From: Deltaproteobacteria bacterium
GTDB lineage: Bacteria; Desulfobacterota; Desulfomonilia; UBA1062
NCBI GenBank assembly: GCA_029547185.1
Contig: JAKPPU010000110.1
Location: 1 to 64,000 of the forward strand
Direction of reading: 5' to 3'
Length of the DNA: 64,000 nt
Shown here: positions 35,288 to 43,642 of the stretch, piece by piece
Numbering within the stretch: the stretch's first letter is position 1
How the letters are laid out: each line of letters opens with the position of its first letter
Made by a program: the position numbers and the translations under genes
Notes under the pieces: model-generated
Seen by the model: only the letters and a program-made list of their open reading frames with translations
The model's database searches: none
What the model was told of the DNA's origin: nothing

Positions 35288-36304
35288 CTACCTCTTTAAT
35301 ATGCCGAGCCTGTTTATCCCTGTCTTCATGATGTGCCTGACGGTAAACTTGCCCTCGTCGAAGCGAAGATCGCATTCCCGGCAGGCCGGTATGGTTTCCG
35401 GAACCTTGTCGAGCCATGCCCTTCTGAAACGCTGATAGGCCTCTCCGTTCCATACAGAGGCAAGGTCCTCGCTCAGGAGGTTCCCCAGGACGGTCTTGTG
35501 CTGCAGATCTCTGCTGCATGCCACCACATCGCCGTTTGAAGCAATGACAAGTGAAGCCCAGGGATGGGGGCAGGTGATGAATCCGCCGTTTTTCGATTCT
35601 CTCTTCCTCTCGAGGATCCCGGGAACGAATCCCGTAGCATTGTGGAATATGCGGGATACCACGGTCAGCCTGTCTGAGTGAGGAAACAGCGATCTCAATT
35701 GAGCGAGGCTGCCCGCCGGCTGTCTGCCGTTACCCGTCTCAAAAGACGAAATATCGGTGACGCGGATCTTGACATGGCCCAGCATGCCGTCTTTGAGCAC
35801 CCTCTCGATGTTCAGTCTGACCCTTTCCCACGAGTCCGGAGTCCCCCTGATCTCCTCGAACAGGGATCTGTCGGTGCAGAAATCGATGCAGAGCGTGTAG
35901 GTGACGCCCGTCACGCTCGGCAGGCCTTTTACCCTTTCATGGGTACAGAAGTATCCGTTTGTCGAGAAGATGAAATGACGGAATCCGTGATCGATGGCAA
36001 TACTGCTTATTTCATTGATGTTCTTGTTTATAAACGGCTCGCCGTCTAAGGTCCAGTGCATGACGTTGGTTTTGACCCCTCCGTCTCTGAGCCTTCGGAT
36101 CAGAACCCTTGCCTCATCCGGCGAGAGATTCGATCGCGATACGGTCTTGAAATGCCCCGGGTCCGACTGGAGGCAGTATCTGCACCTGAAGTTGCATGTA
36201 TTCGTCAGCTCTATGGAAATGTCTTCAGGGGCATAGCCGAGAGCCGTCTTTCTTCCCATTTTCCAGTTATAGTAAATGCGGGCATAATTGATTATCTTTC
36301 CCAT
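35288..36304 (-). CDS. Radical SAM protein with SPASM-like C-terminus
   Basis: A 338-residue radical SAM protein with the cluster motif CNFRCRYC in [19 protein letters not shown], followed by [12 protein letters not shown] (glycine-rich SAM region) and [12 protein letters not shown]. The C-terminal part holds further cysteines: [23 protein letters not shown] and [10 protein letters not shown], the SPASM or twitch pattern for an auxiliary [4Fe-4S] cluster. The start ATG is preceded by GGAGGGGG. Substrate is unknown; location between wzm and wzt points to the polysaccharide or its acceptor. Confidence 0.9.
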   Translation of the reverse strand: MGKIINYARIYYNWKMGRKTALGYAPEDISIELTNTCNFRCRYCLQSDPGHFKTVSRSNLSPDEARVLIRRLRDGGVKTNVMHWTLDGEPFINKNINEISSIAIDHGFRHFIFSTNGYFCTHERVKGLPSVTGVTYTLCIDFCTDRSLFEEIRGTPDSWERVRLNIERVLKDGMLGHVKIRVTDISSFETGNGRQPAGSLAQLRSLFPHSDRLTVVSRIFHNATGFVPGILERKRESKNGGFITCPHPWASLVIASNGDVVACSRDLQHKTVLGNLLSEDLASVWNGEAYQRFRRAWLDKVPETIPACRECDLRFDEGKFTVRHIMKTGINRLGILKR

Positions 36305-36348
36305 TCCATACCCCCTCCGGTTATTCTTCTCCACGGGCCCAGCGAGGA

Positions 36349-37203
36349 TCAGATGATATCGGCGAATGTTCTTTCCACCTTCCTGAAATACCTGATGCCG
36401 ATGACCAGCATGACGGCAGTGATTGCGAGGGAGGTTGCCATGTTGGACCAGTTGATGGGCGGCTCTCCCCTCAGGAGGGCCCACCGGAAGCCGTCAATGA
36501 CACCCACCATCGGATTGCATGCATAGAGCCACATCCATTTTTTGGGGACAATGCTGCTGCTGAAGCCTACCGGCGAAACATAGAGGCCGAGCTGTACTAT
36601 GAAAGGCACGACGTACCGGAAATCGCGGTACTTGACATTCAGCGATGCCACGAGCAGGCCGGGGCCTGCAGCGACACAGAAGGCAAGAAATATGAACAAG
36701 GGCAATGTCAGTATCCGCCAATCCGGGCACCAGCGGTACCAGATCATGAGCACTCCCATGATCCCCCCGGCAATAAGGAAATCCACAAAACTGGTGATCA
36801 CCGTACCTGCAGGCACTATCAGCCGGGGGAAATAGATTTTTGAGATGAGGTTCGAGTTCGAGATCATGCTGTTGCTTGACTCGCTCAACGCTGAGGAGAA
36901 AAACTGCCAGGGGAGAGTGGCGGCATAAACCATGATGGCATAGGGCGCCAAGCCGTCTGCCGGCATTTTTGCAATCTTGCCGAAGATGACGGTGAAAACT
37001 ACCATCGTGATGAAAGGCCGGATTACTGCCCAGGCAATACCGATGACCGTCTGCTTGTACCTCACGAGGATATCGCGCCAGGCGAGGAACAGGAAAAGCT
37101 CCCTGTAGGCCCATAAATCGCGCCAATATTGCTGCTCGGCCCGGCCGGCCTCGATAACGAGTTCTCTCTCTTGCGCACCCATCTTGCTTATGTAATCACT
37201 CAC
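36349..37203 (-). CDS. wzm: Polysaccharide ABC exporter permease
   Basis: A 284-residue ABC-2 type permease: an amphipathic YWRDLWAYRELFLFLAWRDILVRYKQT start, about six membrane segments, and the closing LGLYVSPVGFSSSIVPKKWMW typical of Wzm. With Wzt it would move lipid-linked polymer across the inner membrane. The GTG at 37203 is chosen because it keeps the whole conserved N-terminus and clears the gene upstream; no strong ribosome site is visible, and an ATG seven codons later is possible. Confidence 0.92.
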   Translation of the reverse strand: MSDYISKMGAQERELVIEAGRAEQQYWRDLWAYRELFLFLAWRDILVRYKQTVIGIAWAVIRPFITMVVFTVIFGKIAKMPADGLAPYAIMVYAATLPWQFFSSALSESSNSMISNSNLISKIYFPRLIVPAGTVITSFVDFLIAGGIMGVLMIWYRWCPDWRILTLPLFIFLAFCVAAGPGLLVASLNVKYRDFRYVVPFIVQLGLYVSPVGFSSSIVPKKWMWLYACNPMVGVIDGFRWALLRGEPPINWSNMATSLAITAVMLVIGIRYFRKVERTFADII

Positions 37204-37229
37204 CGTTTGTGTGGTCCATGAGTCACGGA

Positions 37230-39092
37230 TCAGTAAAAAAGGCAGGAAGGATCGGTTGCGGCAAAAGGCAGGACCCCTTTCACTCCACGAAGCCATACAT
37301 CCTCCAGGGTCCTGAAGAGCATCCTGCTGAATTCAATTTTCAGATACCTGCCTCGTGGGGTGCCGATGCGCACGGACTTGACGCCGTCCACCACCCCGGA
37401 CCAGAGCTCTGTTCCCTCTTCCGAATATACAACTGCCCTGACGGCTTCCAGGCTGCTCTCGGTACGCAGCTCCAGTTCGACCTCGGATGACTTCGAGCGA
37501 TCGATAGCCAGAAACAGCGGCGGAACCTTGGCGATAAAGCCTGCTGCCCGATCGGGCGAAACGTGATAGGCAAACGGGTGCGATGCTTTCGTAATCTCGA
37601 CGGCATTGTCTCCGACTTGTATGATCATCCCGTAGATCCCTGAAGAGGGTGCTCTGTCTCTGGCCACAAAGGTATGCCCTTTTTCAGCAATACCGTATTT
37701 CAGGGCCGTATATCCCGGAGAAACGAGTGCTACCATTGCCTTGTCCTCGTAGGATCCGACCTGCTGCCATTTTACCTCGAATTCTATCCTGTCTCCCTTG
37801 CCTGCATGGAAGTAGATCCAGTTCGTTCCGCGCAGACGCGCGACAGGCAGATGCTTCGGCGTCGCCGATTTTTGTCTGAAATGATACTTCACGAACCCGG
37901 CAAGCTCAGGGGGCTGAACAAAGGTCCTGATCCTGAGGGACGTCTTGTACGTTCCGCACGATCCGAGCCTGTCGAGCTCGGCATTTGCGTTCCTGATCGC
38001 TTTCCAGTAGTTACGGGCGGGCTCGACAAGCGGATGGTACTCGGGATTCATGAAGGTTTCCATGGTATAGATCCAGTAGCCGTAGGTATCCTTGGCACAG
38101 TAGTACAGCTGCTCCGGTATGTTCGCCGACGGCCACCTGCTCTGCCAGATTCCGGGAACGATGTCCGCATGAGCACCCATGTTCTTGAAATACTCCTTAA
38201 GGGAAGAGATGTATTTCGTGAACCCGGTCGAGTATGTCTTCTCGGTCAGGCACAGCGCTGGCAGGGATCTGGTCCCGAATCCAAGCGCCGCACCCTGCTG
38301 CAGGGGAATGGCAAGGTCGAGATGCAGCGCCCCGAGCCGAAGGTTGGGCCTGAGCTCGTTCACCCTCTTTCGGCATGCCGCTGCATAAGTACGCGCTGCT
38401 TCTCGCTGTATCGACTCATATTCTGCAAGCTTGTGTGAGCGGATGAGAATCCGCTTTCGCTTGTCGGCCTCGGGAAGAGGCCCTTTCCGGCCCGTCAGAG
38501 ACATGTACCGGGCATAGCACCTGTCACAGTAGCATCCTATCTCATAGTTACAGGAATCGACACCGTACATCTCCAGATCTATGAGGATGCCGGACAGGGG
38601 AAGATCACCCACAGACCGTGCGACCCCGACTACACGCGGTGTCACCCATCTTTCCCAGAAATCTCCGGTATAGGGGCACGGCATATTTGCGGAAGCCCTG
38701 CCCGATGCCGTCACCACATGGTTGAAAGCCTTCATCCGGTCCATGTCATCAATGCTCCACCAGTTGATTACCGGCATAAAGGCGATGTTCAGCCGCCTGC
38801 ATTCCCTGGCCCAGCTCAAGAGCCTCTCTGTTTCCCATTGAGCGGGATGGGGCCCGAAGTTGTCGAATTTCGGGAAAGCGGCGTTCATACCGTTTTGCGC
38901 CATGAGAGGAAGCAGGGAAACGTTGGATGAAGCAAGATACCCGGCTCGGAGACGGGCCTTCAGGGGATGAGAGAGATCCGGCTGTTCTGCCAGGCAATCC
39001 ATACCCTCTCCCGAGACAGCGAAAAGGAATATCATGGCGGCTAACAATCGTTTGATTTGCATGGGGGACCGTCTCTTTCTCGAATCAATCAT
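37230..39092 (-). CDS. Secreted glycoside-hydrolase-like (TIM-barrel) protein, first gene of the polysaccharide locus
   Basis: A 620-residue exported protein with a long signal sequence (MIDSRKRRS..., hydrophobic AAMIFLFAVSG). The central 350 residues read like a (beta/alpha)8 barrel: LSWARECRRLNIAFMPVINWW, LSGILIDLEMYGVD, LRLGALHLDLA, and a CYCDRCYARYM cysteine cluster. The last 200 residues look like beta-sandwich domains. The barrel resembles hypothetical glycosyl-hydrolase-like families; candidate acids are the D and E in LIDLEMYGVD. No exact family can be named. GGAG lies 8 bases before the chosen ATG, just after a dyad. Confidence 0.75.
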   Translation of the reverse strand: MIDSRKRRSPMQIKRLLAAMIFLFAVSGEGMDCLAEQPDLSHPLKARLRAGYLASSNVSLLPLMAQNGMNAAFPKFDNFGPHPAQWETERLLSWARECRRLNIAFMPVINWWSIDDMDRMKAFNHVVTASGRASANMPCPYTGDFWERWVTPRVVGVARSVGDLPLSGILIDLEMYGVDSCNYEIGCYCDRCYARYMSLTGRKGPLPEADKRKRILIRSHKLAEYESIQREAARTYAAACRKRVNELRPNLRLGALHLDLAIPLQQGAALGFGTRSLPALCLTEKTYSTGFTKYISSLKEYFKNMGAHADIVPGIWQSRWPSANIPEQLYYCAKDTYGYWIYTMETFMNPEYHPLVEPARNYWKAIRNANAELDRLGSCGTYKTSLRIRTFVQPPELAGFVKYHFRQKSATPKHLPVARLRGTNWIYFHAGKGDRIEFEVKWQQVGSYEDKAMVALVSPGYTALKYGIAEKGHTFVARDRAPSSGIYGMIIQVGDNAVEITKASHPFAYHVSPDRAAGFIAKVPPLFLAIDRSKSSEVELELRTESSLEAVRAVVYSEEGTELWSGVVDGVKSVRIGTPRGRYLKIEFSRMLFRTLEDVWLRGVKGVLPFAATDPSCLFY

Positions 39093-39108
39093 TCGCAAAG
39101 CTCCGCCA

Positions 39109-39131
39109 ATTATGGTGAAAATAACCATAAT
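39109..39131. promoter_or_regulatory. Operator-like inverted repeat at the head of the polysaccharide locus
   Basis: ATTATGGT (39109-39116) and ACCATAAT (39124-39131) form a perfect 8-bp inverted repeat around GAAAATA. It sits 17 bases before the first start codon of the leftward locus and just before its ribosome site, with AT-rich sequence (CTATAAAAG on the minus strand) further upstream. An operator or a 5'-UTR hairpin is the natural reading; the regulator is unknown. Confidence 0.45.
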
Positions 39132-39435
39132 AACTTTTATAGGAAATTGATTTTCTTAGTTGTTTTTTATCTCTCGATGAACAGTCGAATTTACTGTGCT
39201 CATAGAGACCATTCTGGGATGGAGCTCTCCGGGAGGATCTCTGTTACCTGAACTGTAACCCTCTGGCCTCTAACTGCAGGTGTCCTGGGCACCCTGATTC
39301 ATAAGAGTATTATGGCAACACAGTAATATTTCCTGCCATGCAGGCACGGTGCTGCTCCTGTTCATCTCCAAGAGCTTACGATGCATCGCGGCATCCGACC
39401 TGTGCCTGCTCTTTTCTTCCCTTATGCCGTTAAAG
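39132..39435. other. Intergenic stretch without a recognisable gene
   Basis: Upstream of the polysaccharide locus and downstream of the small exported protein gene. The left part is AT-rich and probably carries the locus promoter. The remainder shows only short palindromes (for example CCTGC-AT-GCAGG near 39340) and no codon pattern that I trust. Confidence 0.5.
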
Positions 39436-39816
39436 TCATAAACCGTTTCTGCTTCTCGACTGATGAATACCCAAAAAGCCCAGCAGCCCTGATACCAGTA
39501 TCCATATGCTCGCCGTCTTGTTGATCGATCCGAGGTAATCCATGGGAATATATGAGCTCCAACGGGATGCATCCTGATGATTACCGGAGTTGATCATTTC
39601 TCCCCTGAGGAAATCTTGATCGAAGGACAGATTCTGCGGAGCCGAAGATGTCCGCTCTGCTGTGGCGAAAAAATCCTTCCCCGTGTTATCCGGAGGTACC
39701 CCGCTGAAATCGTAATCTGCAAAATTATCCTTATCTATGCTTGTTGCCTGAAAGCGGGATGGAAGGAAGAGAATTGAGAGCGGAATGATCATCAGGGCAA
39801 CCCATATCCTCGCCAT
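39436..39816 (-). CDS. Small exported protein with PEP-CTERM-like C-terminal sorting signal
   Basis: A 126-residue protein: signal peptide MARIWVALMIIPLSILF, a polar Asp/Ser/Asn-rich middle, and a C-terminal tail NKTASIWILVSGLLGFLGI followed by HQSRSR. The tail has the three parts of exosortase substrates: a short motif, a transmembrane helix with the SGLLGFLG pattern, and a basic end. It lacks the literal Pro-Glu-Pro. A strong ribosome site (GAGGAGG) supports expression. If real, it would be cut and attached at the surface by an exosortase located elsewhere. No further homology is recognised. Confidence 0.65.
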   Translation of the reverse strand: MARIWVALMIIPLSILFLPSRFQATSIDKDNFADYDFSGVPPDNTGKDFFATAERTSSAPQNLSFDQDFLRGEMINSGNHQDASRWSSYIPMDYLGSINKTASIWILVSGLLGFLGIHQSRSRNGL

Positions 39817-40101
39817 ACAAGATCCTCCTCATTTATTGTTTTTCATTCCAGCCCTTTCCCCGTTGATGACATCAGCAGATCAGAACCATTATCACTGCAC
39901 TCATACCGGCGGCGAATAGTCGATGACGTTCCCGTTGAACGGCATGAGCAATAGCACCCGGAAGCTCCCATGCCGTCTCCCTTCTCTTCGTGTAGACGTA
40001 TCTTGACACGGAGAACAGGATTTTTGTGATCACAAGAGGCAGAAAGCTGTGTATGCAGAGATTTGTTTCCCGGTGTCAATCGCCTAGGACGCCGCCATCC
40101 G

Positions 40102-40158
40102 TTCCATGCATCTTGTCATCCGCAATCTAGTAGTGAGATTGCAGCACGATGCATGGAA
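40102..40158. repeat. Two-part inverted repeat able to form a long hairpin
   Basis: Outer arms TTCCATGCATC (40102-40112) and GATGCATGGAA (40148-40158) are perfect 11-bp complements. Inner arms GCAATCT (40122-40128) and AGATTGC (40136-40142) are perfect 7-bp complements, giving a 7-base loop and an asymmetric internal bulge. No T-run follows, so it is not an intrinsic terminator. It could be a structured RNA, a protein site or a remnant of a mobile-element end. Confidence 0.6.
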
Positions 40159-40458
40159 ACAATTCAAGAAAGATGCTTTTGAAACTCCCGATAATGATGA
40201 TCGACATTCGCATACTACAAAAACCTCCTCAATATCGCATCGAGGAAACAGATTTACCGAGCAAATCATGCTTCCCCATCTTGTTCCGCATACTCGAGGG
40301 ACAAATGTTTCACCATGAACTCTGCTGTAAACGCCTGTCCGGCAGCCGCCTGATAGGACAGGAGACAGAGCTTCTTGCCGTATTGTCCCCATTACTCCTT
40401 TGATGCCTGGAAACCCTCTTAAAAGCTTGTCTGAGAGCCATTCCCATCGTTAAATTCC

Positions 40459-40487
40459 ATTATCAATTTTATCTTATAATTGATAAT
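40459..40487. promoter_or_regulatory. Perfect AT-rich inverted repeat (operator-like)
   Basis: ATTATCAATT (40459-40468) and AATTGATAAT (40478-40487) are perfect 10-bp complements around the spacer TTATCTTAT. The composition and spacing suit a dimeric regulator site overlapping an AT-rich promoter. It is about 445 bases before the amidotransferase start. Confidence 0.45.
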
Positions 40488-40931
40488 AGATTATCGGTTT
40501 TCTTTCTCAATCCCCTTCCCCAAACTTTTTAAAAAAGATCCGGCCTCTTATGGCGGACACCTTTATAATCTGAGAGGCGCTCTAAGCAAGTCTCGAATTT
40601 CCATCACCTTTGAGACTGCATCCCGGACGATACCAGAGGATGAGAAGACATGCGAAGATAAGCTTATTGAGTTTGATAAAAATTGAATTATTTATGTATT
40701 GCAGTTATCAAACGATCATGAAATCACTGCACGATACACGAAGATAACGTGCGCATTCCCGCTCCTGATACGCCGTTTCCGGGAAAGAGGGGATCTCTTG
40801 AAGGATATGGTTTTTTTCTTTTGTCGAGGATAAGGACGCCACCGGGCAAAGTCCCATATCCGGCAAAGCACAGGCCAGGCAGACCCGGCTGCCTCTGATC
40901 GGCATGTGCAATCAGTTGGAGGTAGGATCTC

Positions 40932-41996
40932 ATGGAACGTTGCAATTCCTGTATTATGCCGAAAACTCATCACTCCGTCCGCTTCGACGGCGACACATGC
41001 AGTCTTTGCGCAGCCCACACGGGCAAGGTTATGGTCAGAAGCCCCTCGAACGATGTGGACTGCCATATCGAACGGATAAGAAAAGCCGGTGAGGGGCTGG
41101 CGTTTGATTGTCTGGTCGGCATCAGCGGAGGAAGGGATAGTACGTATCTTCTCCACCAGTTGGTCAGAAGGCACGGCCTCCGCTGCCTTGCAGCCTATCA
41201 CAGAACCCCGTTTACCCCCGATATCATCGACGCAAACGTGAGGCGGCTGGTGGAGAGGCTCAACGTGCCCCTGGTCGAAATGGATATCCCCATGGATTAC
41301 CATCGGAGAATAGCCAGAGCGGTTGTCCTCCTCTGGCTCAAAAAGCCTTTGCCCGTCATCGCAAACCTGGCATGCGCACCGTGCAAGAGCCACAACAGGG
41401 AAATTCTGAAGATCGCCAAGAAGCACGGCATCAAATACCTTGTAATGGGAAGCAATAAGTATGAATTGTTTCAGCTCAACTCGGGATACCATGACGCCCT
41501 CGCCGACAGGATCTCGTTCGCCGCCAAGCTCAAGCAGCTGCTCATGCTGATGAAAAAAGGAGGCCTTGTACTGACCCAATCCGTCGGGATTTGGAGGTTT
41601 CTCTGGGTAGGCATCAGATCCGTCTTGTACATCTCGCCCGAGTCTCCTTTCTTACGATGCTGCTATGGAGACATCAATACCTTCAACTATTTCTTTCATA
41701 CGGAGTGGAGTGAGGCTGAGTGTGAAAAATCCTTGTCCGAGCTCGGCTGGGAAATACCGCCCAACTGCAATTCTTCCTGGCGCGCCGACTGTGTGTTCGC
41801 CGAAGTCAAGAACTACATGTTCGGCAAGATGAATGGAATCAGTTACGTGGATGCCTTGTTCAGCAATCTCATCCGAGCAGGTATACTAAGCAGGGATGAA
41901 GCGCTGAAGCGGGTGGATACCGAGGGGAAATTTTCCCGCGACCGATTTGCCGAGGCATGCAGAATCATGAACCTGCATACCGACATTTTCAACTGA
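40932..41996 (+). CDS. N-acetyl sugar amidotransferase (WbpG/PseA type)
   Basis: A 354-residue PP-loop ATPase of the family that converts sugar acetamido groups to acetamidino groups during O-antigen and flagellin glycan synthesis. N-terminal zinc-type cysteines (CNSCIMPKTHHS, CSLC) are followed by the ATP pyrophosphatase loop GISGGRDSTYLL and a later CAPCKSHN motif. Family partners are usually HisH/HisF-like proteins that supply ammonia, but none is encoded beside it. The ATG follows GGAGGTAGGATC. It is alone on the plus strand after the gene-poor region. Confidence 0.92.
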   Translation: MERCNSCIMPKTHHSVRFDGDTCSLCAAHTGKVMVRSPSNDVDCHIERIRKAGEGLAFDCLVGISGGRDSTYLLHQLVRRHGLRCLAAYHRTPFTPDIIDANVRRLVERLNVPLVEMDIPMDYHRRIARAVVLLWLKKPLPVIANLACAPCKSHNREILKIAKKHGIKYLVMGSNKYELFQLNSGYHDALADRISFAAKLKQLLMLMKKGGLVLTQSVGIWRFLWVGIRSVLYISPESPFLRCCYGDINTFNYFFHTEWSEAECEKSLSELGWEIPPNCNSSWRADCVFAEVKNYMFGKMNGISYVDALFSNLIRAGILSRDEALKRVDTEGKFSRDRFAEACRIMNLHTDIFN

Positions 41997-42157
41997 ACGC
42001 CGCTTGTATCCTGCATGGGGAAGACAGGCTAACCTTCCCTCCTCCGCATCTCGAATGAGCAGAGTGTCCGCACCCGTAAGGTGAGGATGCTTTCCCGGAG
42101 AGCCGAAGGTCTATGTCCTCTCAAAGGAAAACAGACTTGGGCCGGGTCAGGTGATCG

Positions 42158-43471
42158 TCACAACTCGGTGATCCATCCCTTGCCCTGCAGTGCTGCCCCC
42201 TTTTTCATGAAGCTCAGGAACGATGACCTGAGCATATCGCTCAGCAGCGCCTTTTTTACCGGCTCAAGCCTGAGGAAAGCGCCCACGAACGTCCTCATGA
42301 ACTCCTGTGTGACGCTCTGGGGGTTGTCGAAAAGCTGGTTCTGGAGGTTTCCCCTTTCGAGGGCGGCAAGCAGAGTAGCCTCAAACAAGGTCTCGGGAGG
42401 GATCGTCCTCTTTTCGCGGCGCACCATCCGAACCGCCTGAGAAGGGCATTTCATCGAGCATACACCGCACCCTATGCAGATGTTCCGATTGACACGGGCC
42501 TTCTTTTTCTTCTTTGCACCGGGAGAGTCGTCCAGCGGCAGGAGGCTCGCGGCATTCATCGGGCACGCCTTGATGCACTTGCCGCATCCCGTGCAGAGGC
42601 CCTCATCGACCGTTGCCATGAAGTTCGATGTGATCACGGCATTCGTATATCCGAACGTGCCCAAGCCCGAGAGATAGTTGCAGCAGCACTTGCAGCAATG
42701 GCAGACGGCTATGGGGCTGCTCTTCGTGTTGTAGGCGCACAGAACGAGCCCATGCTCCTTCGAGCGGGCGAAGTTATCGAACATCTCAGACTTCGAAACC
42801 TCTCTGGCAAGGCCGTGCCTGATCATGTAATCCGCCCCGATGCCGAACATGCTGCACCCCTCGACGGGCGCGTCGCACTCCTTTTTTCCGATATGCAGCT
42901 TCTCGTTCCTGCAGGAGCACAGGCCGATCGCATATCGTTTCGAGTCTTCGATGATCGATGTGGCCTTCTCGAAGTCCAGGAACTCCGTCCCTGCATCAAC
43001 CCGTATGGTCTCCTCGACCGGGATCACCCTCAATATGGATGCCTTCTCGCCCTTCGAGAAGTTGGCCGGAAACACCGAGCTGAAATAGTCGTGGAAGAGC
43101 TCCGCCCACCGTTTTGTGCCCAGACCGCTGCCGGTTCTCATCATGGTGAACTCGAATATCCCGATGACCAGGGGGCATGGCATGTAGCAATACCGGTTGT
43201 CCCTCTCGTTCCAGATATCCAGGACAAGGCCCTTGCTGCAGAGCCCCTCGAGGATATTCCTCAGCCGTACCTCCTCGACGCCGGTCGTTTTCGAGATCCT
43301 CTCGACAGAAGAGAGGGTGAAGGGCATCCTGGCAACGATATCCGCCTCTTCAGGGGTATACAGCTCCTTGAGAATGGCATGGAATGTCTCGTTCCACGGG
43401 GTGCGGGCAGTCAGGCCGTCGATCTTTTCTCCGAGCCTGCGGTATATGTCCCGTCCGGGTCCTTTTCTCAC
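42158..43471 (-). CDS. Iron-sulfur protein with winged-helix-like N-terminus and two ferredoxin clusters
   Basis: A 437-residue protein. Residues about 30-90 resemble a winged helix (ADIVARMPFTLSSVERISKTTGVEEVRLRNILE). A central region has ICSCR-type cysteines (IGLCSCRNEKLHIGKKEC) and an unusual run CHCCKCCC. Two C-terminal ferredoxin motifs, CTGCGKCIKACP and CIGCGVCSMKCP, bind [4Fe-4S] clusters. Proteins of this layout occur in strict anaerobes and likely transfer electrons; the partner is unknown. GTG start with AAGGAGG ahead. It is divergent from the LysE-type gene. Confidence 0.87.
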   Translation of the reverse strand: MRKGPGRDIYRRLGEKIDGLTARTPWNETFHAILKELYTPEEADIVARMPFTLSSVERISKTTGVEEVRLRNILEGLCSKGLVLDIWNERDNRYCYMPCPLVIGIFEFTMMRTGSGLGTKRWAELFHDYFSSVFPANFSKGEKASILRVIPVEETIRVDAGTEFLDFEKATSIIEDSKRYAIGLCSCRNEKLHIGKKECDAPVEGCSMFGIGADYMIRHGLAREVSKSEMFDNFARSKEHGLVLCAYNTKSSPIAVCHCCKCCCNYLSGLGTFGYTNAVITSNFMATVDEGLCTGCGKCIKACPMNAASLLPLDDSPGAKKKKKARVNRNICIGCGVCSMKCPSQAVRMVRREKRTIPPETLFEATLLAALERGNLQNQLFDNPQSVTQEFMRTFVGAFLRLEPVKKALLSDMLRSSFLSFMKKGAALQGKGWITEL

Positions 43472-43642
43472 GATCAGCCTCCTTAAAACAAGGAATCTTC
43501 AGAAGTACGCACTATCATTGCAGCAAACGGACTTATAAAATGCCCGGCGTCATTATACCTTTTATAATAACCGGAAATCAACGTGACCCCGCAGCATTCC
43601 GTCGAACTTGAGAATCGCCTTCCCGCTATCCTTATTATTTAA

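Larger units (their letters stand above)
39817..40931. other. 1.1-kb region without a recognisable gene
   Basis: No ORF here has a convincing ribosome site or protein-like composition. A 68-codon frame at 40480-40686 is judged spurious. The region becomes AT-rich from about 40400. It carries two clear inverted repeats, listed separately, and probably the promoters of the divergent small exported protein and amidotransferase genes. It may contain a non-coding RNA or gene debris. Confidence 0.55.

Noticed and set aside
40480-40686. 68-codon frame before the amidotransferase gene
   Set aside because: No ribosome site, starts inside an inverted repeat, and has no recognisable similarity.
40716-41579. 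287-codon minus-strand frame over the amidotransferase
   Set aside because: Opposite strand has PP-loop and zinc motifs; this frame has none.
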